A DNA stretch of 64,000 nucleotides from Streptomyces scabichelini (GCF_011045015.1 NZ_JAAKZY010000016.1:1-64000), one strand, 5' to 3'. Positions 33,049 to 41,085 are shown, numbered from the stretch's first letter. The notes: generated by a model not told the origin, from the sequence alone. Numbers and translations: made by a program.

Positions 33049-33244
33049 TCTGGCCGGCCCTTACCCCACCGTGTCCGCGGACGATGACGCGCTCGACGCG
33101 GCCCGCCTGCTCGTACGGGAACAGTTGCCCGCATTGCTGGTCCGCGACCGGGACGACTACCCGTACGCAGTCGTGCCGTCCGCTCACATGATCGGCGCCG
33201 TCACCGCGACCGCGCCTTTGGAGCACTTCATCGGAGGATCGTGA
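33035..33244 (+). CDS. Short CBS-domain protein
   Basis: This 69-residue protein matches one CBS motif: MHARDLAGPYPTVSADDDAL, then DAARLLVREQLPALLVRDRD, with DDYPYAVVPSAHMI. CBS proteins that accompany transporters usually have two motifs (about 130 residues) and bind adenine nucleotides. This one is half-size and may be a truncated gene. It overlaps the antiporter by 14 nt and the next transporter by 4 nt (GTGA), which fits a regulatory subunit of that transporter. AAGGAG lies 11 nt before the ATG. Confidence 0.6.
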   Translation: MHARDLAGPYPTVSADDDALDAARLLVREQLPALLVRDRDDYPYAVVPSAHMIGAVTATAPLEHFIGGS

Positions 33245-34539
33245 ACGACTGGCACAGCTGGGCAGCCGTCGTCGTCTTCGTCGGCGCGTACGCCTTGATC
33301 ATCAGCGAGAAGATCCACCGCGTCGCTGTTGCGCTCGGCGGCGCGGGCCTGATGCTGGCGATCAGAGCGACCGACGACAAATCGGCCTTTTACTCCGAGC
33401 ACTCCGGCGTCGACTGGAACGTCATCTTCCTGCTGCTGGGCATGATGATGATCGTCGGCGTGCTGAAGAAGACAGGCATGTTCGAGTACCTGGCGATCTG
33501 GTCCGTGAAGCGGGCCCGGGCCAAACCCTTCCGGGTCATGGCCATGCTGGTCGTCATCACGGCGGTCGCCTCGGCGCTGTTGGACAACGTGACCACAGTC
33601 CTGCTCATCGCACCCGTGACGCTGCTGGTGTGCGAACGTCTGGCCCTGCCCGCCGCCCCCTTCCTCATCGCCGAGGTCATGGCCTCGAACATCGGCGGCA
33701 CCGCGACCCTGGTCGGCGACCCGCCCAACATCATCATCGCCAGCCGCGCCGGCCTCACGTTCAACGACTTCCTGGTCCACCTCGCCCCGATCTCGGCGAT
33801 CCTGGTCGTCGTCTTCGTCCTGCTGTGCCGCGTGATGTTCCGCAAGGCCTTCGTCTACGACGAGGACCGCGCCGCCGAGATCATGGAACTGGAGGAACGC
33901 GAGGCCATTCGCGATCCCCGGCTCCTCGTTCAGGGCCTGATCGTGCTCGCGCTGGTCGTGGCGGGCTTCGTCCTGCATCCGATGCTGCACTACGAGCCGA
34001 GCGTCGTCGCCCTGCTCGGCGCCGGGCTGCTCATCGCCATCTCGTCGGCGGAGACAGGTGACGTGCTGAAGGAGGTGGAGTGGCCCACGCTGGCGTTCTT
34101 CGCCGGGCTCTTCATCATGATCGGCGGTCTGATCGAGACCGGGGTGATCGGTGAGGTCTCCAAGTCCCTTGCCGACGCCATCGGCGACAGCGAACTCGCC
34201 GGTTCCATGACCCTGCTGGGTGCCTCCGCCGTCCTCTCCGGCATCGTCGACAACATCCCGTACGTCGCCACGATGGCCCCCATCACCAGCGACCTGGTGC
34301 AGAACATGGGCGGCGGCAGCAATCACGTCATGTGGTGGGCCCTGGCGCTCGGCGCCGACCTGGGCGGCAACGCCACCGCGATCGGCGCCAGCGCCAACGT
34401 CGTCGTCCTCGGCATCGCCGAACGCAACCGACAGCCCATCTCCTTCTGGCAGTTCACCAAGTACGGGCTTGTCGTCACCTTCGTCACCGTGGTCATCGCC
34501 CTCGCCTATGTGTGGCTGCGCTACTTCGCACTCGCCTGA
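33241..34539 (+). CDS. NhaD/ArsB-family ion transporter
   Basis: This 432-residue polytopic membrane protein of the ion transporter superfamily (SLC13/NhaD/ArsB/CitM) has about ten to eleven helices. The re-entrant-loop signatures are present twice, as ALLDNVTTVLLIAPVTLL with NIGGTATLVGDPPNIIIASR in the first half, and SGIVDNIPYVATMAPI with GADLGGNATAIGASANVVVL in the second. It could move Na+/H+, arsenite or a dicarboxylate. No arsenical genes are linked and the neighbours are a cation antiporter and a CBS protein, so Na+/H+ exchange is my first guess. GTG 33241 overlaps the CBS stop. Confidence 0.88.
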   Translation: MNDWHSWAAVVVFVGAYALIISEKIHRVAVALGGAGLMLAIRATDDKSAFYSEHSGVDWNVIFLLLGMMMIVGVLKKTGMFEYLAIWSVKRARAKPFRVMAMLVVITAVASALLDNVTTVLLIAPVTLLVCERLALPAAPFLIAEVMASNIGGTATLVGDPPNIIIASRAGLTFNDFLVHLAPISAILVVVFVLLCRVMFRKAFVYDEDRAAEIMELEEREAIRDPRLLVQGLIVLALVVAGFVLHPMLHYEPSVVALLGAGLLIAISSAETGDVLKEVEWPTLAFFAGLFIMIGGLIETGVIGEVSKSLADAIGDSELAGSMTLLGASAVLSGIVDNIPYVATMAPITSDLVQNMGGGSNHVMWWALALGADLGGNATAIGASANVVVLGIAERNRQPISFWQFTKYGLVVTFVTVVIALAYVWLRYFALA

Positions 34540-34597
34540 CCTGTCGTCGGCCGAACCGGCCACGGAACGGCCGCCTGGACCGGAAGGAGGTACGCGC

Positions 34598-34897
34598 ATG
34601 GATGCATCGCTGATGGCCCCCGTGACCGTCGTCGCCATGGTGGTGATCCGAACCGCGCTGGTGGAGATGCGTCACCCGGGAAGCACACGTCGGCAGTGGT
34701 GCTTCCTTGCCCGCCGCCAACCCATGACTGCCGGAGCCACCGCGGCTGTGCTTCTCTCCCTCGTCGGCCGGCAGGCGGCCGGTATCGCCTCCGTGGTGTG
34801 GGCGCTCGTGGCCGGGGCACTCGTCGCCCACGTCGTCAACCTGTCCACGGCGCCGGAAGCGGACAAGACGGAGAACGGGAACGGTGGACGTCATTGA
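34598..34897 (+). CDS. Small two-helix membrane protein
   Basis: This 99-residue protein has an excellent ribosome site (GGAAGGAGG, 7 nt before ATG 34598). The first helix is APVTVVAMVVIRTALVEM and the second pair is TAGATAAVLLSLVGRQAAGI and ASVVWALVAGALVAHVVNL. The C-terminus is acidic and Asn/Gly-rich. It begins 58 nt after the NhaD/ArsB-type gene and is probably cotranscribed. I do not recognise the family; it may be an accessory subunit of that transporter. Confidence 0.65.
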   Translation: MDASLMAPVTVVAMVVIRTALVEMRHPGSTRRQWCFLARRQPMTAGATAAVLLSLVGRQAAGIASVVWALVAGALVAHVVNLSTAPEADKTENGNGGRH

Positions 34898-34917
34898 ACT
34901 GGCGGGTCGCGCCGGTA

Positions 34918-35301
34918 TCAGGCGAGGGCGGAGACCGCGGACAGTGTGGATGCGACGAGGGACACCAGCCCCGGTACACCGCCGCACTTCTCTTTGATCT
35001 TCTCCAGCAACGTCTGGGCCACGATTCGCCCGTCGGAGCTGTCCAGCGGCTGTTCTTCCACCGTGTTCAGGAAGCCGACACAGACCTCGTAGTCGTCGAC
35101 GTGGGCCCGTTCGCGCTCCATCCCCTCCCGGATCCGGGAGAACATCTCGGCGATGCTCTGTAACTCGTCTTTCCCCAGGCCGGAGTTGTCCTGACTCTGC
35201 GTGGAGTGGTAGGCACCCGGCTGGTTCTGCACGTTCTGCATGGACCCGGTGTTCTGGATTCCCGAGTTGGATCCGCCGGGTTGTGCCTTGCGACCGAACA
35301 T
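34918..35301 (-). CDS. Uncharacterised helical protein with N-terminal NVQNQPGA motif
   Basis: This 127-residue protein is the third gene of a three-gene operon. ATG 35301 shares its A with the TGA of the upstream gene (TGATG) and has AGGAGGGG 7 nt upstream. Residues 9-40 are Gly/Asn/Gln/Ser-rich and contain IQNTGSMQNVQNQPGA (15-30), almost the same as INTGEMSNVQNQPGA near the C-terminus of the upstream membrane protein. The rest is helical (ELQSIAEMFSRIREGMERER, then DDYEVCVGFLNTVEEQPL) and ends in a hydrophobic helix GLVSLVASTLSAVSALA. Architecture is that of a small effector or adaptor with a prion-like or homotypic motif. Function unknown. Confidence 0.75.
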   Translation of the reverse strand: MFGRKAQPGGSNSGIQNTGSMQNVQNQPGAYHSTQSQDNSGLGKDELQSIAEMFSRIREGMERERAHVDDYEVCVGFLNTVEEQPLDSSDGRIVAQTLLEKIKEKCGGVPGLVSLVASTLSAVSALA

Positions 35302-36527
35302 CACGTTGCCCCTCCTGCCGACTGCTGGGAGCCCACCGCCCCCGGCTGGTTCTGGACGTTGCTCATCTCGCCCGTGTTGATGATTCCGTTGTTGAGGACG
35401 ACGGTGATCTGTTCCCGGTAGGCGACGGTGTCGACGTTGTGGTCGACGAGGAAGCCCTCGACTGCGGCGAGGACCCGGCCCTGCATCATGTCGATGTAGC
35501 GGCGGGCGTCGTCGTACTGGAGCATGTCGTCCATGTACCGGGTCGAGTAGACCTCCCGCAGGCTCACCGGTCCCTTTCCTGGATCCTGGGCGGGAGACTG
35601 CTCATCGTTCTTGGGCCGTTTGAACAGCCGGACCAGCACCCAACCGGCGTCCACGGCGGCCAGATAGGCGGTACGTCGCCGCCGACTCCAGCTCACCGGC
35701 GCCGCTTCCGTCTCCGCCTTGCGCAGTCGTGGGTGGATCGGGTTGACGACATGAGGGCGGACAACGACCCGCAGGTAGTGGTTCTCGTAGGCGAATCCCA
35801 CAAAGAGGGAGGCCACCAGCTCGCCGTCCCAGGAGGTCATCCGCACGCACAGGAAGCGACGGGCTACCTTCGGCGCGCGCTGCGCGTCCACCGCCCGCAC
35901 GCCGTCCCTGGCCAGGGTGACCAGCCCCTCCCACAGCTCGGGCGTCAGTGTGACCCAGCGCTCGGCGGCTACCGCGGCCACGCCGAATACCTCCTGCGCG
36001 CTGTCGGGGTGGAAGTCCGGCAGCGGGTCGATGGGGCGTTGCAGTTCCCGGGCCACGTGCGCGTGCAGGTCGTCCGGGGTGAACCGGACCACACCCTCGC
36101 CGGGCCTGGATCCGGCCAGCAGTTCTTCGACACTGGGCAAGGAGCGAAGGCGGCTGTTGCCGTCTGCGGAGCCTTGGTCGCCGTTCTCGTCCTCCGATTT
36201 GGCGGGCATGACGTCGATGCCGATCTGCGTCTCGAACCAGACTTTGCCCGCACCTACGAAGTGGTACTTCGCTCCTGCGGCGCGGATCTGGTTCTGATAC
36301 GGCACCACCTCGCCGTACGCCCCGTCGCGAATCCGCTCGGCCGCGCTCCGAAAGCGACGGGGCACCTCGGCTCCCCATGTCGCGCTACCCCCGACATGGA
36401 TCAGTTCATGGAGCCTTCGCTGGGCAAGCACCCGGTCCGTGTAGAACGCCGCCCACAGCCCCGACAGGGCTATGACCGGCGCAAGGTAGGCGAGTGGGGT
36501 CAGCACCCACAGCCCACCGGCCACCAA
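35301..36527 (-). CDS. Uncharacterised two-helix membrane protein with C-terminal NVQNQPGA motif
   Basis: At the N-terminus this 408-residue protein has two closely spaced membrane helices (VAGGLWVLTPLAYLAPVIAL, then SGLWAAFYT). A large cytoplasmic domain follows (EVVPYQNQIRAAGAKYHFVG, AGKVWFETQI, RRFLCVRMTSWDGELVASLF with VGFAYENHYLRVVVRP). The ending is low complexity with INTGEMSNVQNQPGA at residues 383-397. The large domain resembles uncharacterised actinobacterial membrane proteins that I have seen named only hypothetical. GTG 36527 lacks a clear ribosome site; an earlier TTG or CTG start just after the upstream stop is possible. It sits between the 164-residue and 127-residue genes and couples to the latter. 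Confidence 0.75.
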   Translation of the reverse strand: MVAGGLWVLTPLAYLAPVIALSGLWAAFYTDRVLAQRRLHELIHVGGSATWGAEVPRRFRSAAERIRDGAYGEVVPYQNQIRAAGAKYHFVGAGKVWFETQIGIDVMPAKSEDENGDQGSADGNSRLRSLPSVEELLAGSRPGEGVVRFTPDDLHAHVARELQRPIDPLPDFHPDSAQEVFGVAAVAAERWVTLTPELWEGLVTLARDGVRAVDAQRAPKVARRFLCVRMTSWDGELVASLFVGFAYENHYLRVVVRPHVVNPIHPRLRKAETEAAPVSWSRRRRTAYLAAVDAGWVLVRLFKRPKNDEQSPAQDPGKGPVSLREVYSTRYMDDMLQYDDARRYIDMMQGRVLAAVEGFLVDHNVDTVAYREQITVVLNNGIINTGEMSNVQNQPGAVGSQQSAGGAT

Positions 36528-36563
36528 GGCTAGAACAATGATGGCGCGGCGCAGCCATAACAG

Positions 36564-37058
36564 TCACTCCGCCTGCGCGCACGCGATCAGTACGGCCTCG
36601 AGGTCGAAGCCCTGAGACGGCACCGGCCGCCCGTCTCCTGCTATCCGGCTGCGTATCCAGCGCACGTACTCGTGGCCGACAAGTACGCGCGGCTGCTTTG
36701 GATCAGCGGGCGTCTCGTCGTCCAATTCCTTCTCCAGCTCGGCCTTCTCACCCTCGGCCGCCCGTTTCGCCGCCTGCTCCAGACGCCTCAGGCGGACGTT
36801 CTCCGGGGTGAGCCTGTCACCGAACTTCTTGATCTGCTTCTTGCGCCACTTCCTCAGCTTCTCGGCGAACTCCTCGGCCCTGTCCGGCCGCAGATGTGCG
36901 GCTGCGCACAGTAACCGTGTGGGCTCTGTCATCCCGTCCGGGCCGGGCCCGGCCCGATGAGTGCCGTCCGCTCCGAACACCGGCACGGCCGGCACCTTCA
37001 GCAGTGACGCGGCTCCGTCCATCCGCCCGTCAGCGGATCTTGCAGACTCTGTTGCCAT
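36564..37058 (-). CDS. Uncharacterised charged helical protein, operon leader
   Basis: This 164-residue cytosolic protein is the first gene of the 37058-34918 operon. After a variable lead (an alternative start is the Met of MTEPTRLLCAAAHLRPDRAE) come a short helical region and a long basic-acidic coiled coil (RKWRKKQIKKFGDRLTPENV, then RLRRLEQAAKRAAEGEKAEL). A C-terminal domain follows (VGHEYVRWIRSRIAG, GFDLEAVLIACAQAE). The LLCAAAHL plus DLEAVL segments bracket the protein and recall short N-terminal domains of Streptomyces conflict-type proteins; that is only an impression. No catalytic motif seen. The downstream membrane gene starts within about 40 nt. Confidence 0.65.
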   Translation of the reverse strand: MATESARSADGRMDGAASLLKVPAVPVFGADGTHRAGPGPDGMTEPTRLLCAAAHLRPDRAEEFAEKLRKWRKKQIKKFGDRLTPENVRLRRLEQAAKRAAEGEKAELEKELDDETPADPKQPRVLVGHEYVRWIRSRIAGDGRPVPSQGFDLEAVLIACAQAE

Positions 37059-37074
37059 GCACCCCGCCCCCTCA

Positions 37075-37090
37075 GCACGAACGATCGTGC
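37075..37090. promoter_or_regulatory. Palindrome upstream of the three-gene operon
   Basis: GCACGA-ACGA-TCGTGC gives 6-bp perfect arms around 4 nt, 16 bp upstream of the ATG at 37058. Position suits an operator or a leader hairpin. The rest of 37091-37302 holds no gene I can defend. A minus-strand frame ending at 37138 (CTALRPCPVNLPYAEPN) could be a C-terminal remnant. Confidence 0.4.
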
Positions 37091-37302
37091 CGCATCGGAG
37101 CAGCTCTGCCTACTACGCCCGACCACCGCGTTCAGGCCTAATTTGGTTCTGCGTACGGGAGGTTGACGGGGCAGGGACGGAGCGCGGTGCACTCGGCGGC
37201 CGCCTTTGCCGGTTTGGCCGGCGTGTGGGCCGGAGCGGCCGGGCACGGTTCGATCCACAGGCTGCGTTCAGCGGAGGGCATGGTGAGGCGGCGCAGTTGG
37301 TC

Positions 37303-37547
37303 GGGGCCGAGAGGTAACGACGTCACCCAGCTGATCCCACTCCTCCAGGCCGTGCCGCCGGTGCGGGGCAGGCGCGGCCGGCCGCGGCACCGCCCGGACG
37401 TGGTGCGTGCGTGTGTTCGCTCACCTGCACTGGTTCCGCCGCCTTCGGATCCGCTGGGCGATACGCGGCGACATCCACGAAGCCTTCCTCGCCCCGGGCC
37501 GCGCACTGACGTGCCGGCGACGCCTGAGCTCAGCTCTTGCCCGCTAG
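37303..37547 (+). pseudogene. IS5-family transposase C-terminal remnant
   Basis: Two frames carry parts of an IS5-type DDE transposase. One reads NDVTQLIPLLQAVPPVRG with RRGRPRHRPD from about 37316. The other, from about 37416, reads FAHLHWFRRLRIRWAIRGDI with HEAFLAPGRALTCRRRL to a TAG at 37545. The intervening catalytic residues are deleted and the frame shifts. Its stop overlaps the stop of the convergent membrane-protein gene (CTAG). Confidence 0.75.
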
Positions 37548-39109
37548 TTCTTCTGCAGGGTGCGGGTGACACCCGCGATGACGGCGGTCGTCAGCACCCA
37601 GCCGAAGGCGATCAGCAGGTAGGCCAGCCACTGGAGGCTGTCGTTCGACCAGTACCAGGCCGTGCGCTGACCCAGACCACCGATGGGGATCAAAAGGTCG
37701 AGTGTGTAGACGAGGGGCTGGAACGGGGCGCCTTCGCCCGGTTTGACGCGGGTGGGCGAGTGCGCACCGAAGACCAGGGCGCCCAGCAAGGTCAGTATCA
37801 GGAGCCAGACGCCGGCCAGCCACGGCCGATAGCCGTAGCCGACGGTCACGTCGAGGAGATGGCCCCATGCGCGGGCTGCCGGGGACAGGGCGCGGCGCCG
37901 CTGGCGTTGCTTGGCAAGCAGGACGCGGCGGGCGTCATCGTCGTGCCCGGCCTTGCGGTACCAGGCCGCCAACTGCTCGTACGGTTGTGGGTTGTAGCCC
38001 GGACTGCTGCGTATCCATGCCACGCGTCGGGCCACAGACCCCCGGTCGCCCACGGCCTCGTAGCGCTCGTCGTTCGCGTCCGCCGTCTTGATGGAGCCGT
38101 AAATGAAGCCGTCCAGCTCCACCCGCTCCGGCCAGCTGTACTCGTTCTCGTGGAGGTACGACACCTGGGCGCCCCGCAGGTCCAGGGTGCCGGACGGGGG
38201 CCGGGCGAGGGTGAGATCGAGGTCGACGGCTTGCAGGTGCATGGCGATCAAGGCCGGGGCGTTCGCGTCGTCGGTGGGCGGGCCGTTCAGGACCGCTCCG
38301 CCGAAGGTCACGTTGTCCGTGACCTGGGTGCCGCGCAGCCGTACCGTGCCGTTCGCGGTGAATCCCGCGGAGAACTTGAGCGACGAGGCCATGGCGTTGT
38401 CGAGGGTGAGGGCCACACCGCGTGGGCCGGGTCCTTCCAGTCGGGCGCCCTGCATGGCCAGCGTGCCCGGCAACTGCGCCCCCATCAGACGGACTTCCCC
38501 GCGTGCGACGAACCCGTTTCGGCAGAAGACGCCCCCTTCCATGGCCAGACCACCGGCCGACAGGGCCCACCCGTCGGGTGCGATCAACGCGGCCCCGTTG
38601 AGGAGCAGTCCGCCGTTCACCCGGGCGTCGGTGAGCGACAGGGCGGTGCTCACGCGGTTGAAGGGTGTGGGGGCGCCGCCCTCCACCACGGTGCGCCGCA
38701 GGGAGAAGTTGCCCTCGATGCGGGCCGAATCGGCCTCGATGCCGGGTATCCGGCTGTCCGTGAACACCAGGGTCTGCGTCGACGCGCCGAGGAGATTCAC
38801 CGCCTCCTCGAACCAGCATGCCTCCAGCCAGAGGGCATGGGCGAGCTGCGCACCGGCCAGATCCAGGCGTCCGGAGATCCGTGCCCCGGTGAGCCTCAGA
38901 CGCGCCACCGCACCCGGTTGCCCAGTGTTCGCGCCCAGCAACAACGCGGCGACCACCGCCGCCCGCACCGTCCGCTCGGCTCCCCACCGTCCGCCGTCGG
39001 CGACCCGGTCCTCCTCCTGCGTACCCGTACGCAGGTCCACCCGCCGCCCCTCGGGGAACGCGTCCCACAGCTCACGCTCAGGGGAAGTCAACTCGTCGTA
39101 GGAAAGCAC
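37544..39109 (-). CDS. Membrane protein with pentapeptide-like beta-helix domain
   Basis: The 521-residue protein is often annotated in Streptomyces as membrane-associated oxidoreductase, with no biochemical basis that I know. Residues about 50-330 form repeats of the type LRLTGARISGRLDLAGAQL, SLTDARVNGGLLLNGAAL and VRLRGTQVTDNVTFGGAVL, typical of a right-handed parallel beta helix of pentapeptide-repeat kind. A helical linker follows (PYEQLAAWYRKAGHDDDARR). Then come two or three C-terminal membrane helices (PWLAGVWLLILTLLGALVFG and LAYLLIAFGWVLTTAVIAGV). The beta helix is probably cytoplasmic and may act as a scaffold. The family's usual length is matched. Its 3' end abuts an IS5 remnant. 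Confidence 0.82.
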   Translation of the reverse strand: MLSYDELTSPERELWDAFPEGRRVDLRTGTQEEDRVADGGRWGAERTVRAAVVAALLLGANTGQPGAVARLRLTGARISGRLDLAGAQLAHALWLEACWFEEAVNLLGASTQTLVFTDSRIPGIEADSARIEGNFSLRRTVVEGGAPTPFNRVSTALSLTDARVNGGLLLNGAALIAPDGWALSAGGLAMEGGVFCRNGFVARGEVRLMGAQLPGTLAMQGARLEGPGPRGVALTLDNAMASSLKFSAGFTANGTVRLRGTQVTDNVTFGGAVLNGPPTDDANAPALIAMHLQAVDLDLTLARPPSGTLDLRGAQVSYLHENEYSWPERVELDGFIYGSIKTADANDERYEAVGDRGSVARRVAWIRSSPGYNPQPYEQLAAWYRKAGHDDDARRVLLAKQRQRRRALSPAARAWGHLLDVTVGYGYRPWLAGVWLLILTLLGALVFGAHSPTRVKPGEGAPFQPLVYTLDLLIPIGGLGQRTAWYWSNDSLQWLAYLLIAFGWVLTTAVIAGVTRTLQKN

Positions 39110-39208
39110 TCATGCAGAGTAGTGATCTTCCTTCATGCTCGTCCGGCCCCACTTCCAGTCGATCACGCCCCACGTCGACCGATGACGTCATGGATGCTCG
39201 GCAATCTG

Positions 39209-39440
39209 TCATCCGTGGTCGGCGGAGGGACGGGACGGGAGGGCGTCGGAGGCGACGCGATCCGCCTTGGCTGCGTCGGCGAGGGCGGCGGCAGCGGTTT
39301 CCGCGGCCTGAGCCGTGTCGTCGGCGGCTTGGGCGGCGCTGTCGTCCGAGGGCTTCTCTCGGGTGGCCGGCGACTGCGGCAGCACCTCGCTGAAGGCGCG
39401 GGACACGCCCTGGAGCGCGGCGGTGACCTCACTGAGCGGT
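39209..39440 (-). pseudogene. Ala-rich C-terminal fragment
   Basis: A minus-strand frame without a convincing start reads LSEVTAALQGVSRAFSEVLP, then DDSAAQAADDTAQAAETAAA and ALADAAKADRVASDALPSR. It looks like the Ala-rich end of a gene that was cut near 39440, where the inverted-repeat segment linked to the IS5-type element begins. The family is unknown. Confidence 0.35.
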
Positions 39441-39535
39441 GTGCATCGTGAAGTCGCAGGTCACAGGTCTGGTGTGAATGGTGAGTTGGATACTCGTGCC
39501 GGTAGGCGGCCGATGACCATGGCGTAGATCATCGG
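39441..39535 (+). repeat. Left copy of about 95-bp inverted repeat around the IS
   Basis: This segment (GTGCATCGTGAAGTCGCAGG, then TCACAGGTCTGGTGTG and further to AGATCATCGG) aligns over its whole length with the reverse complement of 40984-41076 (GTGCAAGCTGAAGTTGCTGG, TCACAGGGCTGGTGTG, to AGATCGTCGG). I estimate roughly 70 percent identity by eye. The two copies face each other around the small wHTH gene and the transposase. Confidence 0.7.
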
Positions 39536-39640
39536 GCGGGTTCGGCTCCGGCGGGATGCCGGGTTCGGCGCCTACGACCGGCCCCGCCTACGATCCGTCA
39601 GCAGGTCGACACGCCGTGAGGACGCGGGAGGGCGCGGGGG

Positions 39641-40087
39641 ATGCAGGAGCGGCAGTGGATCACGGCCCGTCGGAACGAACTGGAAGCTCTCACCGAGGAG
39701 TTGACCAAGAAACTCCAGGAGGTCCAGGCCGAGCAGGATGAACTGGCGATCGCTGAGCGAGTGTTGAACCGCCTGGCCGAACAGGCCCGGGCCGGCGCCG
39801 GGGCTGTCGCTCCGGTATCGGCGAAGGTGGCCGGTCGGGCAGTCCTGCTCATCCCGCACCGCAGCGACGCGGCGGCCGAGGGCGCGCTGCCCGGCGACTA
39901 CCGCAAGATCCTGGCGATCGCGCGGGAGGCCGACGGCCCGGTGCAGGTCCGGGCGGTCGGCGAGCGGCTGGGGATGGACGCCTCGGTGCGCGGCAAGCTG
40001 GAACCTTTGCGGGCGAAGCTGACCAAGCTCGCCGACCGCGGCTGGCTGCACAAACGCCCTGACGGGCAGTTCACGGCACGTCCGTAA
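39641..40087 (+). CDS. Coiled-coil/winged-helix protein linked to the IS
   Basis: The 148-residue protein has an N-terminal coiled coil (RNELEALTEELTKKLQEVQA with EQDELAIAERVLNRLAEQA), an Ala/Gly linker and a C-terminal winged-helix-like part (ALPGDYRKILAIAREADGPV, AVGERLGMDASVRGKLEPLR, LADRGWLHKRPDGQFTARP). I remember similar short proteins next to transposases in Streptomyces, with no known job. Together with the flanking inverted repeats it may belong to the mobile unit as a regulator or DNA-binding helper. It ends 53 bp before the transposase start. Confidence 0.65.
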   Translation: MQERQWITARRNELEALTEELTKKLQEVQAEQDELAIAERVLNRLAEQARAGAGAVAPVSAKVAGRAVLLIPHRSDAAAEGALPGDYRKILAIAREADGPVQVRAVGERLGMDASVRGKLEPLRAKLTKLADRGWLHKRPDGQFTARP

Positions 40088-40124
40088 CTGTGCGGGGCGG
40101 GGGCGTAACTGACAGCTCTTCGAC

Positions 40125-41008
40125 GGCAGTTGAGTTTGGTGTGAAGAAAAACAACAGTTCCGTCGAGGGCCCTGACGGCCTCGTCTACACCGCCCGCCTG
40201 CCGCTGTCGAGCACCACCCTGAACTGGCTCGCCGACCTGATACGCGGCCACCTCAAGAAGATCGGCTCCAGGTGGCGCGCTCTGCCCGCGGGGAAGATCG
40301 CCACCATTGTGCTGGCGGTGCTGCGCTGTGACCAGCGGCCCGGCGACCTGGCCGGCGGAAACGGAGTACACCGCACCACCGTTACCCGGTGGGTCCGCGA
40401 GGTCATCGGCTTGCTCGCCGCCCGCGCCCCACGCCTGGACCGGGCCCTGAAGAAGATCGCCCGAATGGGTGGCGGCATCGTACTGCTGGACGGATCAGTG
40501 GTCCGCACCCGGCGCAGGACCGGGAAGGAGAACCGGAAGAACTACTCCGGCAAGAACAAATGCCACGGCCTGCTCGTGATCGCCTTCACCGACGACCGGG
40601 GCCGGCTGCTGTGGATCTCGGCGGCCCGCCCCGGGCGCACCTCGGAGATCACCGCTTGCCGGCACGACAAGCTCACCCAGAAACTGCGGGAAGTCGGACT
40701 CGGAGCCATCGCCGACCTGGGATTCGTCGGCCTCGACGACGGCGGCCCCGACGCCGACCCGGCGGTGATCACCGGCTACAAGGCCGCCCGGAACCGGCCT
40801 CTGACGCGAGGCCAGAAGCTGTCCAACACGGCACTGGCGGCCGTCCGGGCGCCGGTCGAGCACGGCTTTGCCCACCTCAAGAACTGGCGCGCCCTCGGCA
40901 AGGTGCGCACCGACCCTGCCTGGGCGACCGCCCTGGTCAGGGCCTTGCTGGTCCTCACGAACCGCGAAGTCGCCCGATGACCGACGATCTTCACCAAAGT
41001 CGCCTGCC
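40125..41008 (+). mobile_element. IS5-family insertion sequence
   Basis: A single transposase gene is bounded by imperfect terminal inverted repeats. The left end is GGCAGTTGAGTTTGGTGTGA (40125). The right end, read on the opposite strand, is GGCAGGCGACTTTGGTGAAG (41008-40989). The left repeat overlaps the transposase start. I saw no clear target-site duplication, and the larger 39441/41076 inverted repeat may be the real boundary. Confidence 0.6.
40141..40980 (+). CDS. IS5-family DDE transposase
   Basis: This 279-residue transposase appears intact. An N-terminal helix-turn-helix region (STTLNWLADLIRGHLKKIGS, GNGVHRTTVTRWVREVIGLL) is followed by the DDE_Tnp_4-type nuclease: first Asp in GIVLLDGSVVRTRRRTGKE, second Asp in IADLGFVGLDD, and Glu in RAPVEHGFAHLKNWRALG. 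GTG 40141 lies inside the left inverted repeat. A GTG at 40090 would add 17 residues and also lies in frame. It catalyses cut-and-paste movement of its own element. It looks younger than the many transposase scraps elsewhere in the window. Confidence 0.85.
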   Translation: MKKNNSSVEGPDGLVYTARLPLSSTTLNWLADLIRGHLKKIGSRWRALPAGKIATIVLAVLRCDQRPGDLAGGNGVHRTTVTRWVREVIGLLAARAPRLDRALKKIARMGGGIVLLDGSVVRTRRRTGKENRKNYSGKNKCHGLLVIAFTDDRGRLLWISAARPGRTSEITACRHDKLTQKLREVGLGAIADLGFVGLDDGGPDADPAVITGYKAARNRPLTRGQKLSNTALAAVRAPVEHGFAHLKNWRALGKVRTDPAWATALVRALLVLTNREVAR

Positions 41009-41076
41009 AGCGACCAGCACGAGCATCCCGATGCCCACGCACACCAGCCCTGTGACCAGCAACTTCAGCTTGCACT
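40984..41076 (-). repeat. Right copy of about 95-bp inverted repeat around the IS
   Basis: The reverse complement of this stretch aligns with 39441-39535 from end to end with scattered mismatches. It contains the transposase right inverted repeat (40989-41008) within it. Confidence 0.7.
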
Positions 41077-41085
41077 CTCCAAACT

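Noticed and set aside
33241-34539. Arsenite efflux pump ArsB
   Set aside because: The fold fits, but no arsR, arsC or other arsenic gene is linked. Neighbours are cation-transport genes, so I left the substrate open.
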